A stretch of DNA of 64,000 bases from Ideonella sp. WA131b (GCA_023657425.1 JAGTJW010000001.1:682001-746000), one strand, 5' to 3'; shown: positions 18,501-31,626, counted from the first letter of the stretch. Notes: generated by a model from the letters alone, not told the origin. Program-made: numbers and translations.

Positions 18501-21500
18501 CCGGCGCGGTCGAGCGCCACGGTGTCAAACCCCTGGCCGCCACTGGCGGTGTTGAAGGCGGTGTCACCCAGGATGATGCGGTCGTTCCCCGCGCCGGCAT
18601 CGATGGTGTCGAAGCCGCCCGCGCCGTTGAGCACATTGGCACCACTGTTGCCCGTGATCTGGTTGGCACCGGCATGGCCCGTGCCGTTGATGGGCGCAGT
18701 GCCCGTGAGCACCAGGTTTTCGACGTTGGCCGCCAGCGTCCAGTGGACGCTGGACATCACCAGGTCGGTACCGGCACCGGGGTTCTCCTGGGTCTGGTCG
18801 CCGGGGTTGTCGACGATGTAGGTGTCGCTGCCGATGCCGCCCTCCAGGGTGTCGGCACCACCCTTGCCATCCAGCACGTTGTTGCCCATCGTGCCCGTGA
18901 TGACGTTGGACAGGTCGTTGCCCGTGCCGTTGAGGTTGGCGGTGCCCAGCAGCACCAGGTTCTCGACGTTCACGGACAGCGTGTGGGTAACCGAGCTGTA
19001 GACGGTGTCGGTGCCGGCCCCTTCGGTCTCCAGGGCGCTGTCGCCGGCGTCGTCGACGTAGTAGCTGTCGTCGCCAGCGTCGCCGCTCATCGTGTCGGCA
19101 CCGGCCTTGCCGTCGATGATGTTGTTGCCGACGTTGCCCTTGATGACGTTGTTTTGGTCGGTGCCAGTGGCGCTGAAGTCGCCCGTGCCGCTGAGGGTCA
19201 GGTTCTCGAGGCTGCCCACCAGGATGTAGCTGGCGGAGGAGACCACAGTGTCCGAGCCCTGGCCCGGCTGTTCGTCGATGATGTCGCCAGAGGAATCCAC
19301 AACGTAGGTGTCGTCGCCCAGGCCACCAACCAGGGTGTCGTTGCCCTGGCCACCATCCAGAACGTTCTTGCCGTCGTTGCCTTCAAGGCGGTTGGCCAAG
19401 GCATTGCCGGTGGCGTTGATGTCGCCCGTGTCGGTGAGCACCAGCTCCTCGAGGTTGTTGCCCAGGGTGTAGCTGACGGAGGCCCGCACGATGTCGCGGT
19501 CGGCGAGGCTGGTCTCGATGACACTGTCGCCAGCGTTGTCGACGATGTAGGTGTCGTCACCCTGGCCACCCATCAGCAGGTCGGCACCCGTGCCGCCGTT
19601 GAGCGTGTTGTTGCCGCTGTTGCCCTGGATGGTGTTGTTCTGGCTGTTGCCGGTGCCGGCGAGGTCTGCAGAACCCTGCAGTTCGAGGTTCTCGACGTTG
19701 GCCGTGAGCTGGTAGCTGAAGAACGCAAGCACCCGGTCTGCCGTACCGCCACCGAAGTCCTCCACCACCAGGTCACCGGCGTCATCGACGACATAGGTGT
19801 CATTGCCACCCAGCCCCTCCATGCGGTCTGCGCCCAAGCCGCCGTCCAGCCTGTTGTCTGCTTCGTTGCCCAGCAGCTTGTTCGCGGCACTGTTGCCGGT
19901 GCCATCGATGGCGTCACTGCCCGTGAGGGTGAGGTTCTCGAAATCGGTGGCCAAGGTCCAGCTGATGAAGGACCGCACGGTGTCGTTGCCGCCGCCGGCG
20001 CTTTCGGAGATCTTGTCGCCCGTGGAGTCCACCACATAGGTGTCGTCACCCAAGCCGCCGGTCAGGATGTCGTCGCCCAACCCGCCGTCCAGCGTGTTGG
20101 CGGCGGCATTGCCGAGAATCACGTTGTTGGCCGCATTGCCGGTGCCGTCGATGGCGTCGCTGCCGGTGAGTTCCAGGATTTCCAAGTTGTCCGTCATCAC
20201 CCAGCTGACGCCGGACTGCACGGTGTCGGTGCCCTGGCCGGACAGCTCGGTCAGCGTCGTGTTCGCCACCGTGACGATGTAGGTGTCGTTCCCGGCCCCG
20301 CCCATGAGCACGTCGCCAGAGCCGCCGCCACCGTTCAGGATGTTGTTGCCGAGGTTGCCGACGATGACGTTGGCGCTTAAGTTGCCGGTGCCGTTGAGGT
20401 TGTTGGTCCCCTCCAGTTCCAGGCGCTCGATGTTGTCGTTGTAGGCAATGCTGTAGCTGATCTGCGCTCGCACGCGGTCATTGCCCCGGTTGACGCTTTC
20501 CACCACCACATCGGCGGCGCTGTCCACCAGGTAGGTGTCGTCACCGGCGCCGCCATCCATGACGTCGTCGCCCAGGCCGCCGTCCAGCTGGTTGTTGCCG
20601 TCATTGCCAACAAGCATGTTGGCGGCTGCGTTGCCTGTGCCGTTCAGGTTGGCCACACCCGCCAGCTTCAACACCTCGACGCCCGAGCCCAGGGTATAGC
20701 TGATCGACGCCAGCACACTGTCGTTGCCCCCGTCGGGGGCGTCGCCCTCCACCACGGAGTCGTTGGCGTCATCCACATGGTAGGTGTCGTTCCCGGCGCC
20801 ACCCACCAGCACGTCTGCGCCACCGCCCCCGTCGATCACGTTGTCGGCACTGTTGCCGAAGATCTGGTTGCTGACGCTGCTGCCGGTGCCATCGATGGCG
20901 GCCGTGCCCGTGAGCGTGAGGTTCTCGACGAAGCTGCCCAGCGTATGGCTGACAGAAGCAAACACGGTGTCCATGCCGCCCTGCTGCTCTTCGATCACCT
21001 GGTCGCCGGTGTCGTTCACGTAGTAGGTGTCGTTGCCGCCGCCGCCTTCCATGCTGTCTGCGCCCAAGCCACCATCCAGCACGTTGGCGCGCGCGACACC
21101 GGTCACGGTGATGTGGTTGTTCAGCGCGTTGCCGGTGCCGAAGACGGCATTGCCGGTCAGAACCAGGTTCTCGACCTCAGGCACCAGCGTGTAGTCAATG
21201 CTGGACTGCACCGTGTCGATGCCCTTGCTGGCGGCCTCGCTGACCACATCGCCTTCGTTGTCGACCACATAGGTGTCGTCCCCAGCACCCCCGGCCATGC
21301 CGTCTGCGCCCTGGCCACCGTCGATCACGTTGGCGCCGTCGTTGCCGGTGATCTGGTTGTTCAGCTTGTTGCCCGTGGCGTTGATGCTGAGGGACCCGAG
21401 GAGCTCCAGGTTCTCGACCTGATCGGTCAAGGTGTAGGTGACTCGGCTGCGAACGGTGTCCAGGCCGCCACCGGCGTCCTCAGCCACGGCGTCGCCAGCG

Positions 21501-24500
21501 TTGTCCACGAGATAGATGTCGTTTCCTTCGCCGCCTTCCATGTAGTCGGCCGCAGCACCACCGTCGAGCAGGTTGGCGCCGCTGTTGCCGATGAGCCGGT
21601 TGGCCAATTGGTTGCCGGTGCCGTCGATGTCCTGGCTGCCGGTGAGCGTCAGGTTCTCGACGTTGGGGCTGAGCTTGTAGCTGACGCTGGCGCGAACCAG
21701 GTCCGTGCCTTCACTTTCCGACTCGATGACAAGGTCCTGCGCGTTGTCGACCTCGTAGGTGTCGCTGCCGTCACCACCGACCAGCACGTCGCGGCCGCCG
21801 CCACCGTCCAGCAGGTTGTTGCCGTCGTTGCCGGTGAGGGTGTTGGCGGCGCTGTTGCCGCGGCCCTCCAGGTCGCCAGCGCCGGCAGCGAGCACCAGGT
21901 CCTCGACGTTGCCGGGCAGGGCGTAGCTCACCGATGCCTGGACAACATCCGTTCCCTCGTCCAGCAGTTCAATGACGACATCCTTCTCGTCGTCAACGCC
22001 GTAGGTGTCGTCACCATCGCCGCCCTGCATGGTGTCGGTGCCGCCACGGCCGTCCAGGAGGTTGGCAGCCTCATTGCCGACCAGCCGGTTGGCGCCGCTG
22101 TTGCCAGTGGCATTGATGCTGGCCGTGCCCGTGAGCGTGAGTTCCTCAAGGTTGTTGACCAGCGTGTAGGAGACCGAACTCTCCACGCGGTCCCTGCCCC
22201 CGTTGCCGGACTCGACAATGATGTCGCCCACGTCATCCACCACGTAGACATCGTCACCGCGCCCACCTTCCAGGACATCCGCACCCTGAGCCCCATCCAG
22301 CCGGTTGTGGCCTTCGTTGCCCTTCAGGCTGTTGGCCAGTTGGTTGCCGGTGCCGCTGATGTCACCTGCCCCAGCACTCAGTTCCAGGTTCTCCACGTTG
22401 GCTGAGAGCGCGTAGGACACCGAAGCCACCACGGTGTCCGTCCCTTCGCCCAAGGACTCCGACACCGCGTCACCGGCCGCGTCCACGATGTAGGTGTCGT
22501 TGCCGCGCCCACCCTCCATGATGTCGGCGCCACCTTGGCCATCGAGCACGTTGCTGGCGGCGTTGCCGGTGATGCGGTTGTCGGCGCTGTTGCCCGTTCC
22601 GTTGATGTTGTCCGAGCCCGTGAGCACCAGGTTCTCGAAGTTGTCGCGGAGCACGTAGCTGACGCTGGAGCGGACCGTATCGGTGCCGGAGTTCGAATCC
22701 TCCAAGGCGAGGTCGCCGCTGTGGTCGACCAGGTAGGTGTCGTCGCCCGCACCACCCTCCATGCGGTCGGCGTCTGCGCCGCCGTCAAGGGTGTTGTTCC
22801 CACTGTTGCCGATGAGCGTGTTGGCCAATTCGTTGCCGGTGCCGTTGGTGCTGGCAGAACCCAGCAGTGTCAGCTCCTCGACATGGGCCGTCAGGCTGTA
22901 GCTGACGCTGGAGAACACGGCATCCAGGCCGGCGCCCTCGGCTTCGGTGACCAGATCCCCGGCGGCGTCCACCACGTAGGTGTCGTCACCGAGCCCGCCG
23001 GCCATCGTGTCGGCACCGCCCCCGCCGTCGAGCCGGTTGTTGCCCGCGTTGCCGCTGAGCTGGTTGGCCCGGGCGTTGCCCGTGGCGTCGATGTCGCCCG
23101 TGCCGGTCAGGACGAGGTTCTCCAGCGCCGCACCCAGGGCATACGTGACCGCGGATCGCACCGTGTCGGTGCCGGCGTCGTCCGCTTCCTCCACCTTGTC
23201 CAGGCTGCTGTCGACGACGTAGGTGTCGTCGCCATCGCCGCCCGCCAGGGTGTCGGCCCCGAGGCCACCGTCGATCAGGTTGTTGCCGGCATTGCCGGTG
23301 ATGCGGTTGGCGAGCGCGTTGCCGGTGCCGGCGATGTCGGCGGTGCCGGTGAGCTCGAGGTTTTCGACGTTGGCCGACAGCACTTGGCTGACGCTGGCCC
23401 GAACGGTGTCGTTGCCTAGGCCGGCCGCCTCCAGCACGGTGTCGCCCGCGTCGTCGACGATGTACACGTCGTCGCCGCCAAGGCCCTCCAGGGTGTCGGC
23501 GCCGGCGCCGCCGTCGAGCCGGTTGGCGCCGGCATTGCCCACCAGCCGGTTGGCAAGCGCGTTGCCGGTGCCGTTGAGGTCGGCGTCGCCCGTCAGCGTG
23601 AGGTTCTCGACGTGGGCCGACAGGGTGTGGCTGACCGAGGCGATGACCGTGTCGGCGCCCGCATTGGCGGTTTCGACCACCGCGTCGGACACGTTGTCGA
23701 CGAGATAGGTGTCGTCGCCCAGCAGACCGGTGAGGGTGTCGGCACCCCCCCTGCCGTCCAGGATGTTGGCGGCCCCGTCACCCGTGATGCGGTCATCTTC
23801 CGCGCTGCCCACGACGTTCTCGATGGACTCGAAGGTGTCGCCCTGGGCGTCACCCCCTGAGGCGGTGGAGGCGCCCAGGTTGATCGTGACGGCGGCGCTG
23901 CCGGAGTAGTCGATGGTGTCGCTGCCGTCGCCGCCGACGAGCTGGTCGGCACCGGCGCCGCCGATCAGCGTGTCGCTGCCGCGCCCACCGTCGAGGCGGT
24001 TGGCGGCGGCATCGCCGAGCAGCCGGTCGCTGAAGCGCGAACCGAGCAGGTTCTCGATGCGCTCCAGGATGTCGCCTTCGGCGTCTCCGCCCTGGCCGGC
24101 TGCGCCGGCCACGAGGCTGACCGCGACCCCTTGAGAGGAGCCCGCATACGATGCGGTGTCGACGCCGTCGCCGCCGTCGAGCTGGTCGCTGCCGGCGCCA
24201 CCGAGCAGCACGTCGGCGCCCGCAGCACCCGAGAGCTGGTCGTTGCCCGGGTTGCCCCACAGGGTGTTGTCGGCGGCGTCGCCCAGCAGCGTGTCGTCGA
24301 ACTCGGAGCCTTCGAGGTTCTCGATGCCGCTGTAGGTGTCGCCGACGGCATCGCCGGTGTTCAGGCTGGCGTCCGCCAGGCTCACGATGAGGGCGGTGAG
24401 CGCGTGCGCGTAGCCGGCCGTATCACTGCCATCGCCGCCGACGAGCTCGTCGGCGCCGGCCCCGCCCTCGAGCAGGTCGTCGCCGAGCCCGCCGTCAAGC

Positions 24501-26473
24501 CGGTTCGCCAGCTCGTCGCCAACGAGCTCGTCGTTGTGGCGCGATCCGGTCAGGCTCTCGATCTCCTGCAGCAGGTCGCCCGACGCGTCGCCCGCCGAGC
24601 CGCGGCCGGACTGCAGGCTGACCACGACGCCGAGCGCCGAGGCGCTGTAGCTGGCCGTGTCGGTGCCGGCGCCGCCCATGAGCACGTCGGCGCCCGCGCC
24701 GCCTTGCAGGGTGTCGTTGCCGGCGGCACCGTCGAGCGTGTTGGCCACCGCCGAGCCCGTGAGCACGTCGTTGAAGGCGCTGCCGACGAGGTTCTCGATG
24801 CCGCTGAGCAGGTCACCTTCGGCATCGCCGCCGCTGCCGGTGCCGGCGGCCAGGTTGACCGTGACGCCGCCGTCGGAGCCGGCGTAGTCGGCCGTGTCGG
24901 TGCCGTCGCCACCGTCCAGGCGGTCGGCGCCGCCGCGGCCGATCAACCAGTCGTTGCCCTCGCCGCCCTGCAGGTGGTTGGCCGTTGCGGTGCCTGCCAG
25001 GCGGTCCGCGTAGGCGGAGCCCGTGAGGTTTTCGATGTTGACCAGCGTGTCGCCCGCGGCATGCCCGCCGCTGGCCGTTTCGGCCTGCAGGTCGATCTCG
25101 ACGGCCCCGTCGGACCCCGCGTAGACGGCCGTGTCGATGCCGGTGCCGCCGTCGATGGTGTCGCTACCCTCTCCGCCTTCGATCACGTCATCGCCGGCGC
25201 CACCGTCGATGTTGTCGTCGCCATCGCCGCCGAGCACGCGGTCGTGCCCGACCAGGGCCTTGATGATGTCGTTGCCGGCACCGGCGCGGATGTCGTCGCC
25301 CAGGCCGAAGGCGGCGAACACGACGCCGTTCTTGCCCGCGACCGAGTAGTCCATGTCTGCCGAGGAGCGCACGTCCCGCAGCACGGCGGGGATGGACGAG
25401 GTGCCGGTGATCTCCTTGCCTTCGAGCACGCCGGTGGCGGTGATGCGCAGATCAAACGCGGTCTCCGCGAAGGGCACGCCGTCCGGAGCCACCGGGTACT
25501 TGAGCAGCAGCGAGACGGTGTTGCCACGCTCGGCCAGATCCGGCGGCAGCGTGACCAGCCAGCTGGAGCCGCTGCGCACGGCGCCCACGACCTCGAAGTC
25601 GCTGGGCAAGCCGGAGATGGTCAGGGTCGACACGGCGAGATCGGCACGTGCCAAGGCCTGGATGGTGAGCAGCCGGGCGAAGCCGCTGCCCATGTTGCCG
25701 CCGCCGTCGCCGTCGATCAGATCGTTGCCCGAGCTGCCGATGAGCACCTCGGGCGCCGCCTGCGCCGAGGCCGAAAGATCGTTGGCCGACTCGGCCGAGC
25801 CCGCTGAGCCCTGGATGCTCAGGCCGCCGCCTTCGATGGCCGAGGTGGTGACCCCGGTCAGGTTGCGCACCGTGGTGCCCAGACTGATCTTGTCAGGCGC
25901 GGGCGGCGGAGCAGGCGGAGCGCCCGGCGTGCCGGGGCTGCTGTCCGAGCCCGGCGTGACGATGACGATGAACGAGGGCGGCGCCGGCCGGTCGAGGGCC
26001 GATGCCTCCTGGCTGAACGCGGCACCCAGGTCGGGCAGGGTGATGCCCGCCGGCGCCTGCACCTGGGCCGGGCGGGCCGACTCGCTGCCGCTCTGGTCGG
26101 GGTTGCGCGGGTCGGCGACCTCGTCCGACTGCTCGACGCCAGACCGCTTGCCCTTGCCTTCGAGCAGGGCGTCGGGCAGGTTGGCCACCAAGGATCGGGC
26201 GCTGGTTTCGGTGAACTGCACCGCGCCGGCCGTGTTGATCAGCTCAAAGGCCTCGGCCTCGCGGTCGGAGAATACGATCTTGAAGGCGGGATTGAGCGCC
26301 GCCTGCAGGGCCGCCCCCTTGAGCAGCATCTGCTCGCCGCCCCGCAGCAGCAGGATGATGTCGGTGCCGGCGATCTGGACCTTCTCGACGCGCGAAGAGG
26401 CGATCGGCAGCACCAGCGCGAGGTCGGCGCCGGAGGTGGGGACGGTGAAAACGGTGATCTTGCTGGTGCTCAT
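12527..26473 (-). CDS. Giant RTX surface/secreted protein 1 (4648 aa)
   Basis: Layout, N to C: a non-RTX N-terminal domain (about 1-110) resembling the prefix domains of Bap/LapF-type adhesins; an acidic then proline-rich linker (to about 205); an Ig-like/cadherin-like stretch with [11 protein letters not shown] (about 265-370); six RTX units of the [12 protein letters not shown]...GGDAEGD...IENL type (about 390-905); 21 tandem repeats of about 81 aa (about 905-2600; consensus [20 protein letters not shown]...GxDTVxxSVSYTL...NVENLxLTG); a LamG-like domain (about 2811-3038); more RTX; a PA14-like domain (about 3621-3764); a second LamG-like domain (about 3931-4171); and final RTX nonapeptides with a C-terminal region TYxSYRLFTG...LHVYVPP that is shared with copy 2 and probably carries the secretion signal. 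GGxGxDxUx motifs bind calcium after export. No stop or frameshift interrupts 13.9 kb. The ATG is supported because homology with copy 2 ends about 8 bases upstream of it. Probable role: adhesion, biofilm or cell-surface structure; ligand unknown. Confidence 0.92.
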   Translation of the reverse strand: MSTSKITVFTVPTSGADLALVLPIASSRVEKVQIAGTDIILLLRGGEQMLLKGAALQAALNPAFKIVFSDREAEAFELINTAGAVQFTETSARSLVANLPDALLEGKGKRSGVEQSDEVADPRNPDQSGSESARPAQVQAPAGITLPDLGAAFSQEASALDRPAPPSFIVIVTPGSDSSPGTPGAPPAPPPAPDKISLGTTVRNLTGVTTSAIEGGGLSIQGSAGSAESANDLSASAQAAPEVLIGSSGNDLIDGDGGGNMGSGFARLLTIQALARADLAVSTLTISGLPSDFEVVGAVRSGSSWLVTLPPDLAERGNTVSLLLKYPVAPDGVPFAETAFDLRITATGVLEGKEITGTSSIPAVLRDVRSSADMDYSVAGKNGVVFAAFGLGDDIRAGAGNDIIKALVGHDRVLGGDGDDNIDGGAGDDVIEGGEGSDTIDGGTGIDTAVYAGSDGAVEIDLQAETASGGHAAGDTLVNIENLTGSAYADRLAGTATANHLQGGEGNDWLIGRGGADRLDGGDGTDTADYAGSDGGVTVNLAAGTGSGGDAEGDLLSGIENLVGSAFNDVLTGSAVANTLDGAAGNDTLQGGAGADVLMGGAGTDTASYSASALGVVVSLQSGRGSAGDASGDLLQEIESLTGSRHNDELVGDELANRLDGGLGDDLLEGGAGADELVGGDGSDTAGYAHALTALIVSLADASLNTGDAVGDTYSGIENLEGSEFDDTLLGDAADNTLWGNPGNDQLSGAAGADVLLGGAGSDQLDGGDGVDTASYAGSSQGVAVSLVAGAAGQGGDAEGDILERIENLLGSRFSDRLLGDAAANRLDGGRGSDTLIGGAGADQLVGGDGSDTIDYSGSAAVTINLGASTASGGDAQGDTFESIENVVGSAEDDRITGDGAANILDGRGGADTLTGLLGDDTYLVDNVSDAVVETANAGADTVIASVSHTLSAHVENLTLTGDADLNGTGNALANRLVGNAGANRLDGGAGADTLEGLGGDDVYIVDDAGDTVLEAAGLGNDTVRASVSQVLSANVENLELTGTADIAGTGNALANRITGNAGNNLIDGGLGADTLAGGDGDDTYVVDSSLDKVEEADDAGTDTVRSAVTYALGAALENLVLTGTGDIDATGNARANQLSGNAGNNRLDGGGGADTMAGGLGDDTYVVDAAGDLVTEAEGAGLDAVFSSVSYSLTAHVEELTLLGSASTNGTGNELANTLIGNSGNNTLDGGADADRMEGGAGDDTYLVDHSGDLALEDSNSGTDTVRSSVSYVLRDNFENLVLTGSDNINGTGNSADNRITGNAASNVLDGQGGADIMEGGRGNDTYIVDAAGDAVSESLGEGTDTVVASVSYALSANVENLELSAGAGDISGTGNQLANSLKGNEGHNRLDGAQGADVLEGGRGDDVYVVDDVGDIIVESGNGGRDRVESSVSYTLVNNLEELTLTGTASINATGNSGANRLVGNEAANLLDGRGGTDTMQGGDGDDTYGVDDEKDVVIELLDEGTDVVQASVSYALPGNVEDLVLAAGAGDLEGRGNSAANTLTGNDGNNLLDGGGGRDVLVGGDGSDTYEVDNAQDLVIESESEGTDLVRASVSYKLSPNVENLTLTGSQDIDGTGNQLANRLIGNSGANLLDGGAAADYMEGGEGNDIYLVDNAGDAVAEDAGGGLDTVRSRVTYTLTDQVENLELLGSLSINATGNKLNNQITGNDGANVIDGGQGADGMAGGAGDDTYVVDNEGDVVSEAASKGIDTVQSSIDYTLVPEVENLVLTGNAVFGTGNALNNHITVTGVARANVLDGGLGADSMEGGGGNDTYYVNDTGDQVIEEQQGGMDTVFASVSHTLGSFVENLTLTGTAAIDGTGSSVSNQIFGNSADNVIDGGGGADVLVGGAGNDTYHVDDANDSVVEGDAPDGGNDSVLASISYTLGSGVEVLKLAGVANLNGTGNAAANMLVGNDGNNQLDGGLGDDVMDGGAGDDTYLVDSAADVVVESVNRGNDRVRAQISYSIAYNDNIERLELEGTNNLNGTGNLSANVIVGNLGNNILNGGGGSGDVLMGGAGNDTYIVTVANTTLTELSGQGTDTVQSGVSWVMTDNLEILELTGSDAIDGTGNAANNVILGNAAANTLDGGLGDDILTGGLGDDTYVVDSTGDKISESAGGGNDTVRSFISWTLATDFENLTLTGSDAIDGTGNSAANKLLGNEADNRLDGGLGADRMEGLGGNDTYVVDDAGDLVVEDFGGGTADRVLAFFSYQLTANVENLELQGSADLAGTGNSQNNTIQGNSGNNTLNGGTGADLLMGGQGDDTYIVDNAGDSVIETSLADRDIVRASVSYTLGNNLEELVLTDTGDINATGNALANRLEGNDGKNVLDGGQGNDTLVGGLGDDTYVVDSSGDIIDEQPGQGSDTVVSSASYILVGSLENLTLSGTGDFSATGTDQNNVIKGNVGNNIIDGKAGADTMSGDAGDDSYYVDDAGDSALETEGAGTDTVYSSVTHTLSVNVENLVLLGTANLNGTGNDLSNVITGTMGNNVLDGKGGADTLEGGIGSDTYIVDNPGDQTQENPGAGTDLVMSSVHWTLAANVENLVLTGTAPINGTGHAGANQITGNSGANVLNGAGGFDTIDAGAGNDRIILGDTAFNTASGGQGFDTVALDRAGITNLSQLAGKVTNVERLDFAGYTLPAGSPSAAASSVRITADALNNHGLVGAEGGGRLEIVGDGTGSTAGRDVVLLRMAEFSNLFNNTAPETTLSDGTSGRFFGALGAAGVSLAVSNNLLVLPDTIDLTTHWGVNFITSAPPSVINGMSGIITWLDARDLDGDSFQEGTLESGLTLQPDGSYSVDTWRDKSGNGVTFTAFNGASWRPTWQAAGVTGQAAVRFDGSDQLASSLNITSSTYTVIAVNQLTQIDGVTDAERLVSSRNVNWLMGYWGNSEDKFHGQNWVTGFTSNTGVVFNTTRVHAAVAQDAQGSFFRDGQLLTPYGQVIGGPGQISLGAYNNGWEASRGEVQELLVFNRALSALEVAQVSAELQRKWGPGSVVDMPGYNPALGAIGFDPTWQQAPMLFGDTTANLNDTLTASYGTAPVRGTGKFDIILLGGAGNDILNGGDRNDALIGHTGDDRLVGGAGTNYLAGGDGNDTYVVSSATDVVDEGSGASAGAADVVQASVTFGLPTNVENLLLTGSAAINGYGNASANVITGNSANNSLAGAEGNDTISGGAGNDTLDGGSGADILAGGSNDDAYYVDNTADTVVENAGEGTDLVYTLVNLSVPAHVEQIVPIGPTALTIDGGEGSVAATWFRLFPWQSLNVTHTFIGRGGNDTYSIEGTTAVMPTIVEVNGTADGIDTVSFNTFDRAMTYTLPDNVENLDLNGSSRVNAMGNAGNNWIRGTSGSSIGYSGGNPTTLAGGLGSDTYRVQTVFTAVQEVDNSLAPGDVDTVEAQFGYRLPVNVENLTLVAGVLPGRWGSMDAFGNAANNTITGNEQNNVLHGGGGTDTLAGGAGDDVYVIDDATDTVTGETAGVDTIRTNLGSIDLTAPRYANVENVEFTGTSGATANGSTAANLLAGTAGNDSLNGNIGDDVLYGCGGTDTLAGGDGNDQLRSGFRQLPEQPWLAGGPVAGLRMDFQTLPQSTVAVSAYTVYNGGLNYQVASGVAPVAGLPTEGYRVWLSGNLLISESGWYTFRAPVQGSAFSLTVGGLRVTEGTADGLAVSLSRPMWLEAGSAFITVPISDRTGNPLSVDISWQRNDTADAPIVDAAFVPVPAANLSYGRAVPVDTQGDTLQGGAGNDYLEGAGGTDTLVGGTGNDTYVVQSNADIVTELAGDSEGTADTLMATSGLNLDLSQAAYANIENLTLIGPGAQNGTGSNGNNVLTGTRFENVLSGLGGNDTLHGNGGIDTLNGGQGDDVLEAASGSTLNGDEGNDTLRVLDPWTPDQLGAGRLAVWLDGADADGDGVREGMAEGGLNGNRLSLWVDKSGNGRNGEVYGELQAPTLVQNAINGLPVVRFDGGDDYIVVNGVPSSSSQIQSLFWVQNTTDTGYLMGSNQGGSTGYMLAAQNGSTQTDVNGGGYGAFSTFWKDGVATTWATRGAVYSALNNITTTVAAVNQPLTLGGGLQFGFASNNSSALLGTANGSSYGGSIPEIILVSGTMGTTERQFVEGYLAWKWGHQALLPADHPYRNAAPQLATTTLGATLNGGDGNDNLTGGMNGDTLNGGTGADTMAGGAGNDTYVVDDAGDSLTEAANAGTDTVQSSIGHTLGNHVENLVLTGSANLNGTGNAADNSLTGNTGANLLQGLGGNDTLNGGAGADQMEGGTGNDTYVVDHALDLVVEPSGADGGLDLVQAAISYTLPGLVENLTLTGTAANGTGNELANTIVGNAAANVLDGLGGADTMRGMGGDDTYWVDGTGGVVDVVDETSGGVDQGGNDQVRSSVSYTLPSFVEHLVLTGGASNNATGNATANVLEGNDGNNQLNGLGGDDTMTGGLGNDTLDGGAGNDQLEGGSGNDILVGGGGVDTLLGGAGNDRLAFDAQTHIAQADGGTGDDVLALSTVGGALDLATLVGRVTGIEALELRDEQDSDILLDAATLSAMTDSRADLVLYLDDGDTLTIQSPYEVTGSGIDSNTGQAYTSYRLFTGEQQSGTLHVYVPPGQPGP
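13025..14041. repeat. Near-identical block, C-terminal side of giant gene 1
   Basis: It matches 42513-43520 at offset 29488-29479. The visible indel is 9 bases (GACGACGTC duplication near 13255). It encodes the end of the second LamG-like domain and three RTX repeats. Confidence 0.85.
18650..23770 (-). repeat. Array of 21 tandem 81-aa RTX-type repeats (about 243-bp period)
   Basis: Each unit contains a TYxVD segment, an NVENLxLTG segment and a GNAxxNxLxGN segment. I counted 21 TYxVD units before the first LamG-like domain. Units are diverged from each other, so the array is old rather than freshly amplified. Confidence 0.85.
23805..26473. repeat. Near-identical block, N-terminal part of giant gene 1
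   Basis: It aligns without gaps to 53098-55766 (constant offset 29293) from the start codon to the codons for SIENVVGS, where the two genes diverge abruptly. It covers the first roughly 890 codons. Confidence 0.9.
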
Positions 26474-26876
26474 GGCTTCTCTCTTGGACGGGGCCCAGGT
26501 CTGCTTGAGACCAGGCTCCGTGGGGTGAGCGTGTACGTCATCGCCGTGTCGGGCAGACGAACGGCAGCGCGCCGGGGATTGCGGCCCACATCAGGCGCGG
26601 CGGATGATGAGTTTCTCGCCCGACTGCGGGGCCATTTGGGCCGCGAGGCGCAGCAAGGGCGAGCTCACCTGGAAAGAAGTCGACTGGTTCCGGGCCGTGG
26701 GGCTTCATCAGGGCTGTGATGCGCGCAGGCAGGCAGCAAAGTCGGCTGCAACCGACCTTCATTCTAGGCTACTGGGGCTGCTGCGGATTGCCAAAAAATG
26801 CACGGCGCGGGCGAACTGCGCAGGGCCTGGGGGAGCGGACAGGATGGTGGATTTGCCTGGGTCGGGCACTGCAGGT
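26474..26876. promoter_or_regulatory. Upstream region of giant gene 1 (403 bases, no gene)
   Basis: It probably holds the promoter and leader of giant gene 1. On the minus strand TTGGCA (26789-26794) and TAGCCT (26766-26771) are 17 bases apart, a weak sigma-70 candidate about 290 bases before the ATG. An imperfect 16-base palindrome GTCGGCTGCAACCGAC (26741-26756) lies just downstream of it and could be an operator. No coding potential was recognised. Confidence 0.35.
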
Positions 26877-28034
26877 TCAAACCAATGCACCCGGTGTGAC
26901 GAGGGTATAGGGCGTCGTGCCCTCGCCGAGATAGGCGTTGTTCTGCTCACGCAGCCGCGCCGCCGCATCGTCGTACAGAAACGGCAGGAAGGCAAAACGC
27001 CGGCCGCGCGTGACGGGCGTCACCATGTGCAGCAGCGAACAGGAGAACACCACGGCCGCGCCGGGCAGCGGCTTGTAGCTGCGCGTTCCATACTCCGGAA
27101 ACCGCAGTTCTCCGCCCTCGAAATCGGCGTTGAGATTGATGGACACCGCAAAGCATCGGTGCGCCGTACCCTTCGTGGTGTTGTCGCGGTGCGGCCGGAA
27201 GTGCCCGCCCGTCTCGGCTTCGTAACACCCGATGAGATGGCGCTCCATGCGGGTTGCATGGAAACAATGGACCTTCAGGATCTCCGGTGCAATCGCCAGG
27301 CGCACCCGCTTTTGGACCTCGGCAACGAGCGCAGGGGCTTCGAGCGTCCGGTCCATGCGCCGCTTGAAGGCGTGATCCAGCTTCAAGGTGGTCAGGCCGT
27401 CCTTCTCGACCATGAAGCCGCTGTCCTGCCCGCCATGCTGCTCGTAGTAGGCCATGAGGCGGGCACACAGATCGGCATCGAAGACCTTCGGCAAGTGCAG
27501 CACCGGCGCCGCAATCGGATAGCCGGCCGCCCCGTCGACCGCCGGCAAGGCGTCCAGGAGGGTCTCGATGCGGGCAGGATCCTGCGCTTGCAGGCCCGTC
27601 AGGGTGTGGCGCACCCGCAGGTCGGGATCGAGAACCATCCACAAGGGCCGCAGCCTGGCCGGCGCTCCCGCCTGGCCCTCGATCGGCAGCGCGCCATAGA
27701 GCCTGCCCAACTCGCCGCCCGTGTCCCAGAAGAAGCGCACGCCGGGCAGCATCTCGCGAACGCGGCCCAGACGCTCGTCCTCAGGGTCCTGGCTGACGCC
27801 GAAGAACGCGAGGTGCTCGTCGTCGAACAGGGCCCGGCGCGCCACCAGGGCGGACAGCATACGGCGGCCCACTTCGGTGCCCGCTGAGCCGAAGAAGCAC
27901 AAGACCAGGTATCGGCCCGCCGCCGAATCGAAGGTGTACTTCTCGTTGCTGGTGCAGCGCGCCAGGAAGCCTGGCGCGGGTTCGCCGGGCGAGATGCTCC
28001 GGTACTTCAACTGTTCGGTCGTGAGGGTGGGCAT
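26877..28034 (-). CDS. Redoxin-like / 2-oxoglutarate-Fe(II) oxygenase fusion
   Basis: A two-domain protein of 385 residues. Residues about 10-165 have the AhpC/TSA-redoxin fold pattern (PGEPAPGF, YLVLCFFGSAGTE, LAFFGVSQDPED, DLRVRHTLTG), but the peroxidatic Cys position in FGSAGTEVG is not Cys, so peroxidase activity is unlikely. Residues about 185-370 are a prolyl-4-hydroxylase-type 2OG-Fe(II) domain with HRD (H282, D284) and a distal H336 in LLHMVTPV for iron, and an RGRRF arginine for 2-oxoglutarate; these look intact. The protein is cytoplasmic, with no signal peptide. It lies directly upstream of giant gene 1 on the same strand, so hydroxylation of an RTX protein before export is an attractive but unproven role. 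Confidence 0.85.
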   Translation of the reverse strand: MPTLTTEQLKYRSISPGEPAPGFLARCTSNEKYTFDSAAGRYLVLCFFGSAGTEVGRRMLSALVARRALFDDEHLAFFGVSQDPEDERLGRVREMLPGVRFFWDTGGELGRLYGALPIEGQAGAPARLRPLWMVLDPDLRVRHTLTGLQAQDPARIETLLDALPAVDGAAGYPIAAPVLHLPKVFDADLCARLMAYYEQHGGQDSGFMVEKDGLTTLKLDHAFKRRMDRTLEAPALVAEVQKRVRLAIAPEILKVHCFHATRMERHLIGCYEAETGGHFRPHRDNTTKGTAHRCFAVSINLNADFEGGELRFPEYGTRSYKPLPGAAVVFSCSLLHMVTPVTRGRRFAFLPFLYDDAAARLREQNNAYLGEGTTPYTLVTPGALV

Positions 28035-28110
28035 AAAGACATCCCAACGTTCATGCAGAAACAGCCAGCGGCCGGCGCTGCGGGCGGCCGGGCCCCCGGG
28101 GCCCGCGGCG

Positions 28111-28481
28111 TCAACGCGGCAGGGCCGCGCCCAGCCTGGTCAGCACTTCGCGGACATCGTGCAGCAGCGTTCTGACACCCGCGCCATAGCCCAGCTCACC
28201 CGAGGTGAACATCGACTCGCAGTGGCGCAGGTAGGACGAAGCCCGCTTCGCGCCGACGATGTGGGCCGAGGTGATGAGTTCATGAATCGACTTCAGCACC
28301 GGCTGCAGGTCGATCGCATCCGACTGGTCGATGATGGAGACGGCCTTGTCGATCTGCCTGCCGAACCCGGCGCAAACCGCGCGGTAGGTGTCCACATCCT
28401 CATCGAGATCGCGCAAGGCCGCAGCCTGGTCGATCTCCAGGTGCTCCGACAGACTGAAGTTGATCGCCGGTTTCAAGACGT

Positions 28482-28485
<4 letters not shown>
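28111..28485 (-). CDS. Hpt-domain phosphotransfer protein
   Basis: About 124 residues, all helical, with an Hpt-like core. IHELITSAHIVGAKRASSYL aligns with the usual AHxLKGxAxxxGA pattern, making H68 the probable phospho-acceptor (H75 is an alternative). The GTG start overlaps the stop of the hybrid kinase (GTGA), so the two are made together. It would pass phosphate from the kinase's receiver domain to a second regulator, the best local candidate being the helix-turn-helix/receiver protein at 31627-32262. The motif is imperfect (I-T-S instead of L-K-G), so the Hpt call is good but not certain. Confidence 0.72.
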
Positions 28486-30308
<1,823 letters not shown>

Positions 30309-30365
30309 CGTCTCCGGACGCCGTGGCGTCGCTGCGTGGCGAGCCGATGCGCACCCCGCAGGGCG

Positions 30366-31475
30366 TCACGAGCCAAGATCGCTCCAGGTCACGGGGTCGG
30401 GCATCCAGTTCACGGCGGCTTGCGGGTGCTTGCTGCTGGACGCCGGATACTGCCGCCAGACTTGGCGTATCTCCGGCATGACGGCCGCCAGATCCGCCAC
30501 CAGCGTCGGGTCGAACAGACGCCCCGAGTGCTCGCGCAGAAAATTCAGCGCTTCGTCCATGCGGGTCTCGTCCAGGCCGTGGCCGCTCATGAACCGGTCG
30601 AAGCAATCTGCGACCGCAACGATGCGGGCCGACAGCGGAATCGCATCGCCAGCAAGGCCGTCCGGGTAGCCATGGCCGTCCCACTGCTCGTGATGCGAGC
30701 GGGCAACCTCGGCGGCCAGGGCAAAGGTGATGCCTTCATGGGCGGACAGGATGGATTGGCCGGCCCGCGCATGCGACTTCATCACCTCGGCCTCTTCGAC
30801 GGACAGCGGGCCGACCTTGCGCAGGACCGACTCTGGCACGGCGATGTGTCCGATGTCATGCAACATGGACGCCAGCCCCAGGGCCTCCGTGGCCGGCTCC
30901 GGCATGCCCAGCCGCGCGGCGATGCGCTCTGCGTACTTCGCCACGCGGGTGGTGTGGCTGGCCGACGGCGTGTCGCGCAGCGTGGCCAGCCTGCAGAGGT
31001 TGCGTATCGTCCGCAGCTCCCGCGGCGGCGTCCGGTAGTCGCGCAGGCGCAAGGCCTGGTGCACCGAGAGCAGGCAGCCCGTGCTCGGTGGATCGGCCTG
31101 CTCCCGCACCCACTCCAGGCAGTCCAGCGCAACGCCGGAGCTGTTCACGACCAGCAATTGCGTCTCGCTCGTGGGCGAGCGCAGCTCCGTCGTGGCCTGG
31201 GAGACGTTGACGACGAAGATCTTGGTCCGGCTCTCGGGGAACAGCTTGCGGAAGGCGACGGTCCACTGCTCCGGGGCGGGGTCGGTGAGATCGCGCGACA
31301 GCATCACCACATCGGGCATCTTGCGCGCGGCTGAAGCCAGCGCCATGTGCCCGTCGACCTCGTGGCGCAGCGCGGTCGGCGCGTCTGCATAGAGGGCAGC
31401 TTCGCGCAACATCCCCGAGAACGTGGGATAGCGGTCCACCACCAAGAGGTCGAGCGGCTCGCTCAGGTCTGACAT
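30366..31475 (-). CDS. HD-GYP phosphodiesterase with degenerate receiver domain
   Basis: About 369 residues. The N-terminal 130 residues have a receiver-like fold (LDLLVVDRYP, PDVVMLSRDLTD), but Ser occupies the phospho-acceptor Asp position, so normal phosphorylation is doubtful. The C-terminal HD-GYP domain is complete: HD at 206-207 (LHDIGHIAVPE), then SHHEQWDGHGYPDGLAG. Such domains hydrolyse c-di-GMP to pGpG/GMP. The start at 31475 (MSDLSEP) is preferred over the open frame from 31526 because GGATGAG sits upstream. It lies between the kinase (57-base gap) and the helix-turn-helix regulator. Confidence 0.9.
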   Translation of the reverse strand: MSDLSEPLDLLVVDRYPTFSGMLREAALYADAPTALRHEVDGHMALASAARKMPDVVMLSRDLTDPAPEQWTVAFRKLFPESRTKIFVVNVSQATTELRSPTSETQLLVVNSSGVALDCLEWVREQADPPSTGCLLSVHQALRLRDYRTPPRELRTIRNLCRLATLRDTPSASHTTRVAKYAERIAARLGMPEPATEALGLASMLHDIGHIAVPESVLRKVGPLSVEEAEVMKSHARAGQSILSAHEGITFALAAEVARSHHEQWDGHGYPDGLAGDAIPLSARIVAVADCFDRFMSGHGLDETRMDEALNFLREHSGRLFDPTLVADLAAVMPEIRQVWRQYPASSSKHPQAAVNWMPDPVTWSDLGS

Positions 31476-31558
31476 GCGATTCTCATCCGTTCGAATCGGG
31501 AGCATAGAACACTTCGATCGATGCACCCGCTCAGGGGCGAGCTGCCGAGCTCACCACG

Positions 31559-31582
31559 TCACGGCGCTTTCGGGTGCCGTGA
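31559..31582 (-). other. Hairpin between the HTH-receiver gene and the HD-GYP gene
   Basis: Perfect 7-bp stem TCACGGC/GCCGTGA with a 10-base loop, lying 45 bases downstream of the regulator stop. It has no T run, so it is at best a rho-assisted stop or an RNA-stability element. Confidence 0.35.
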
Positions 31583-31626
31583 GCCGCCGGACTGTCGCCC
31601 ACGGCCTGGTGCAGACCCGTTGCCCC

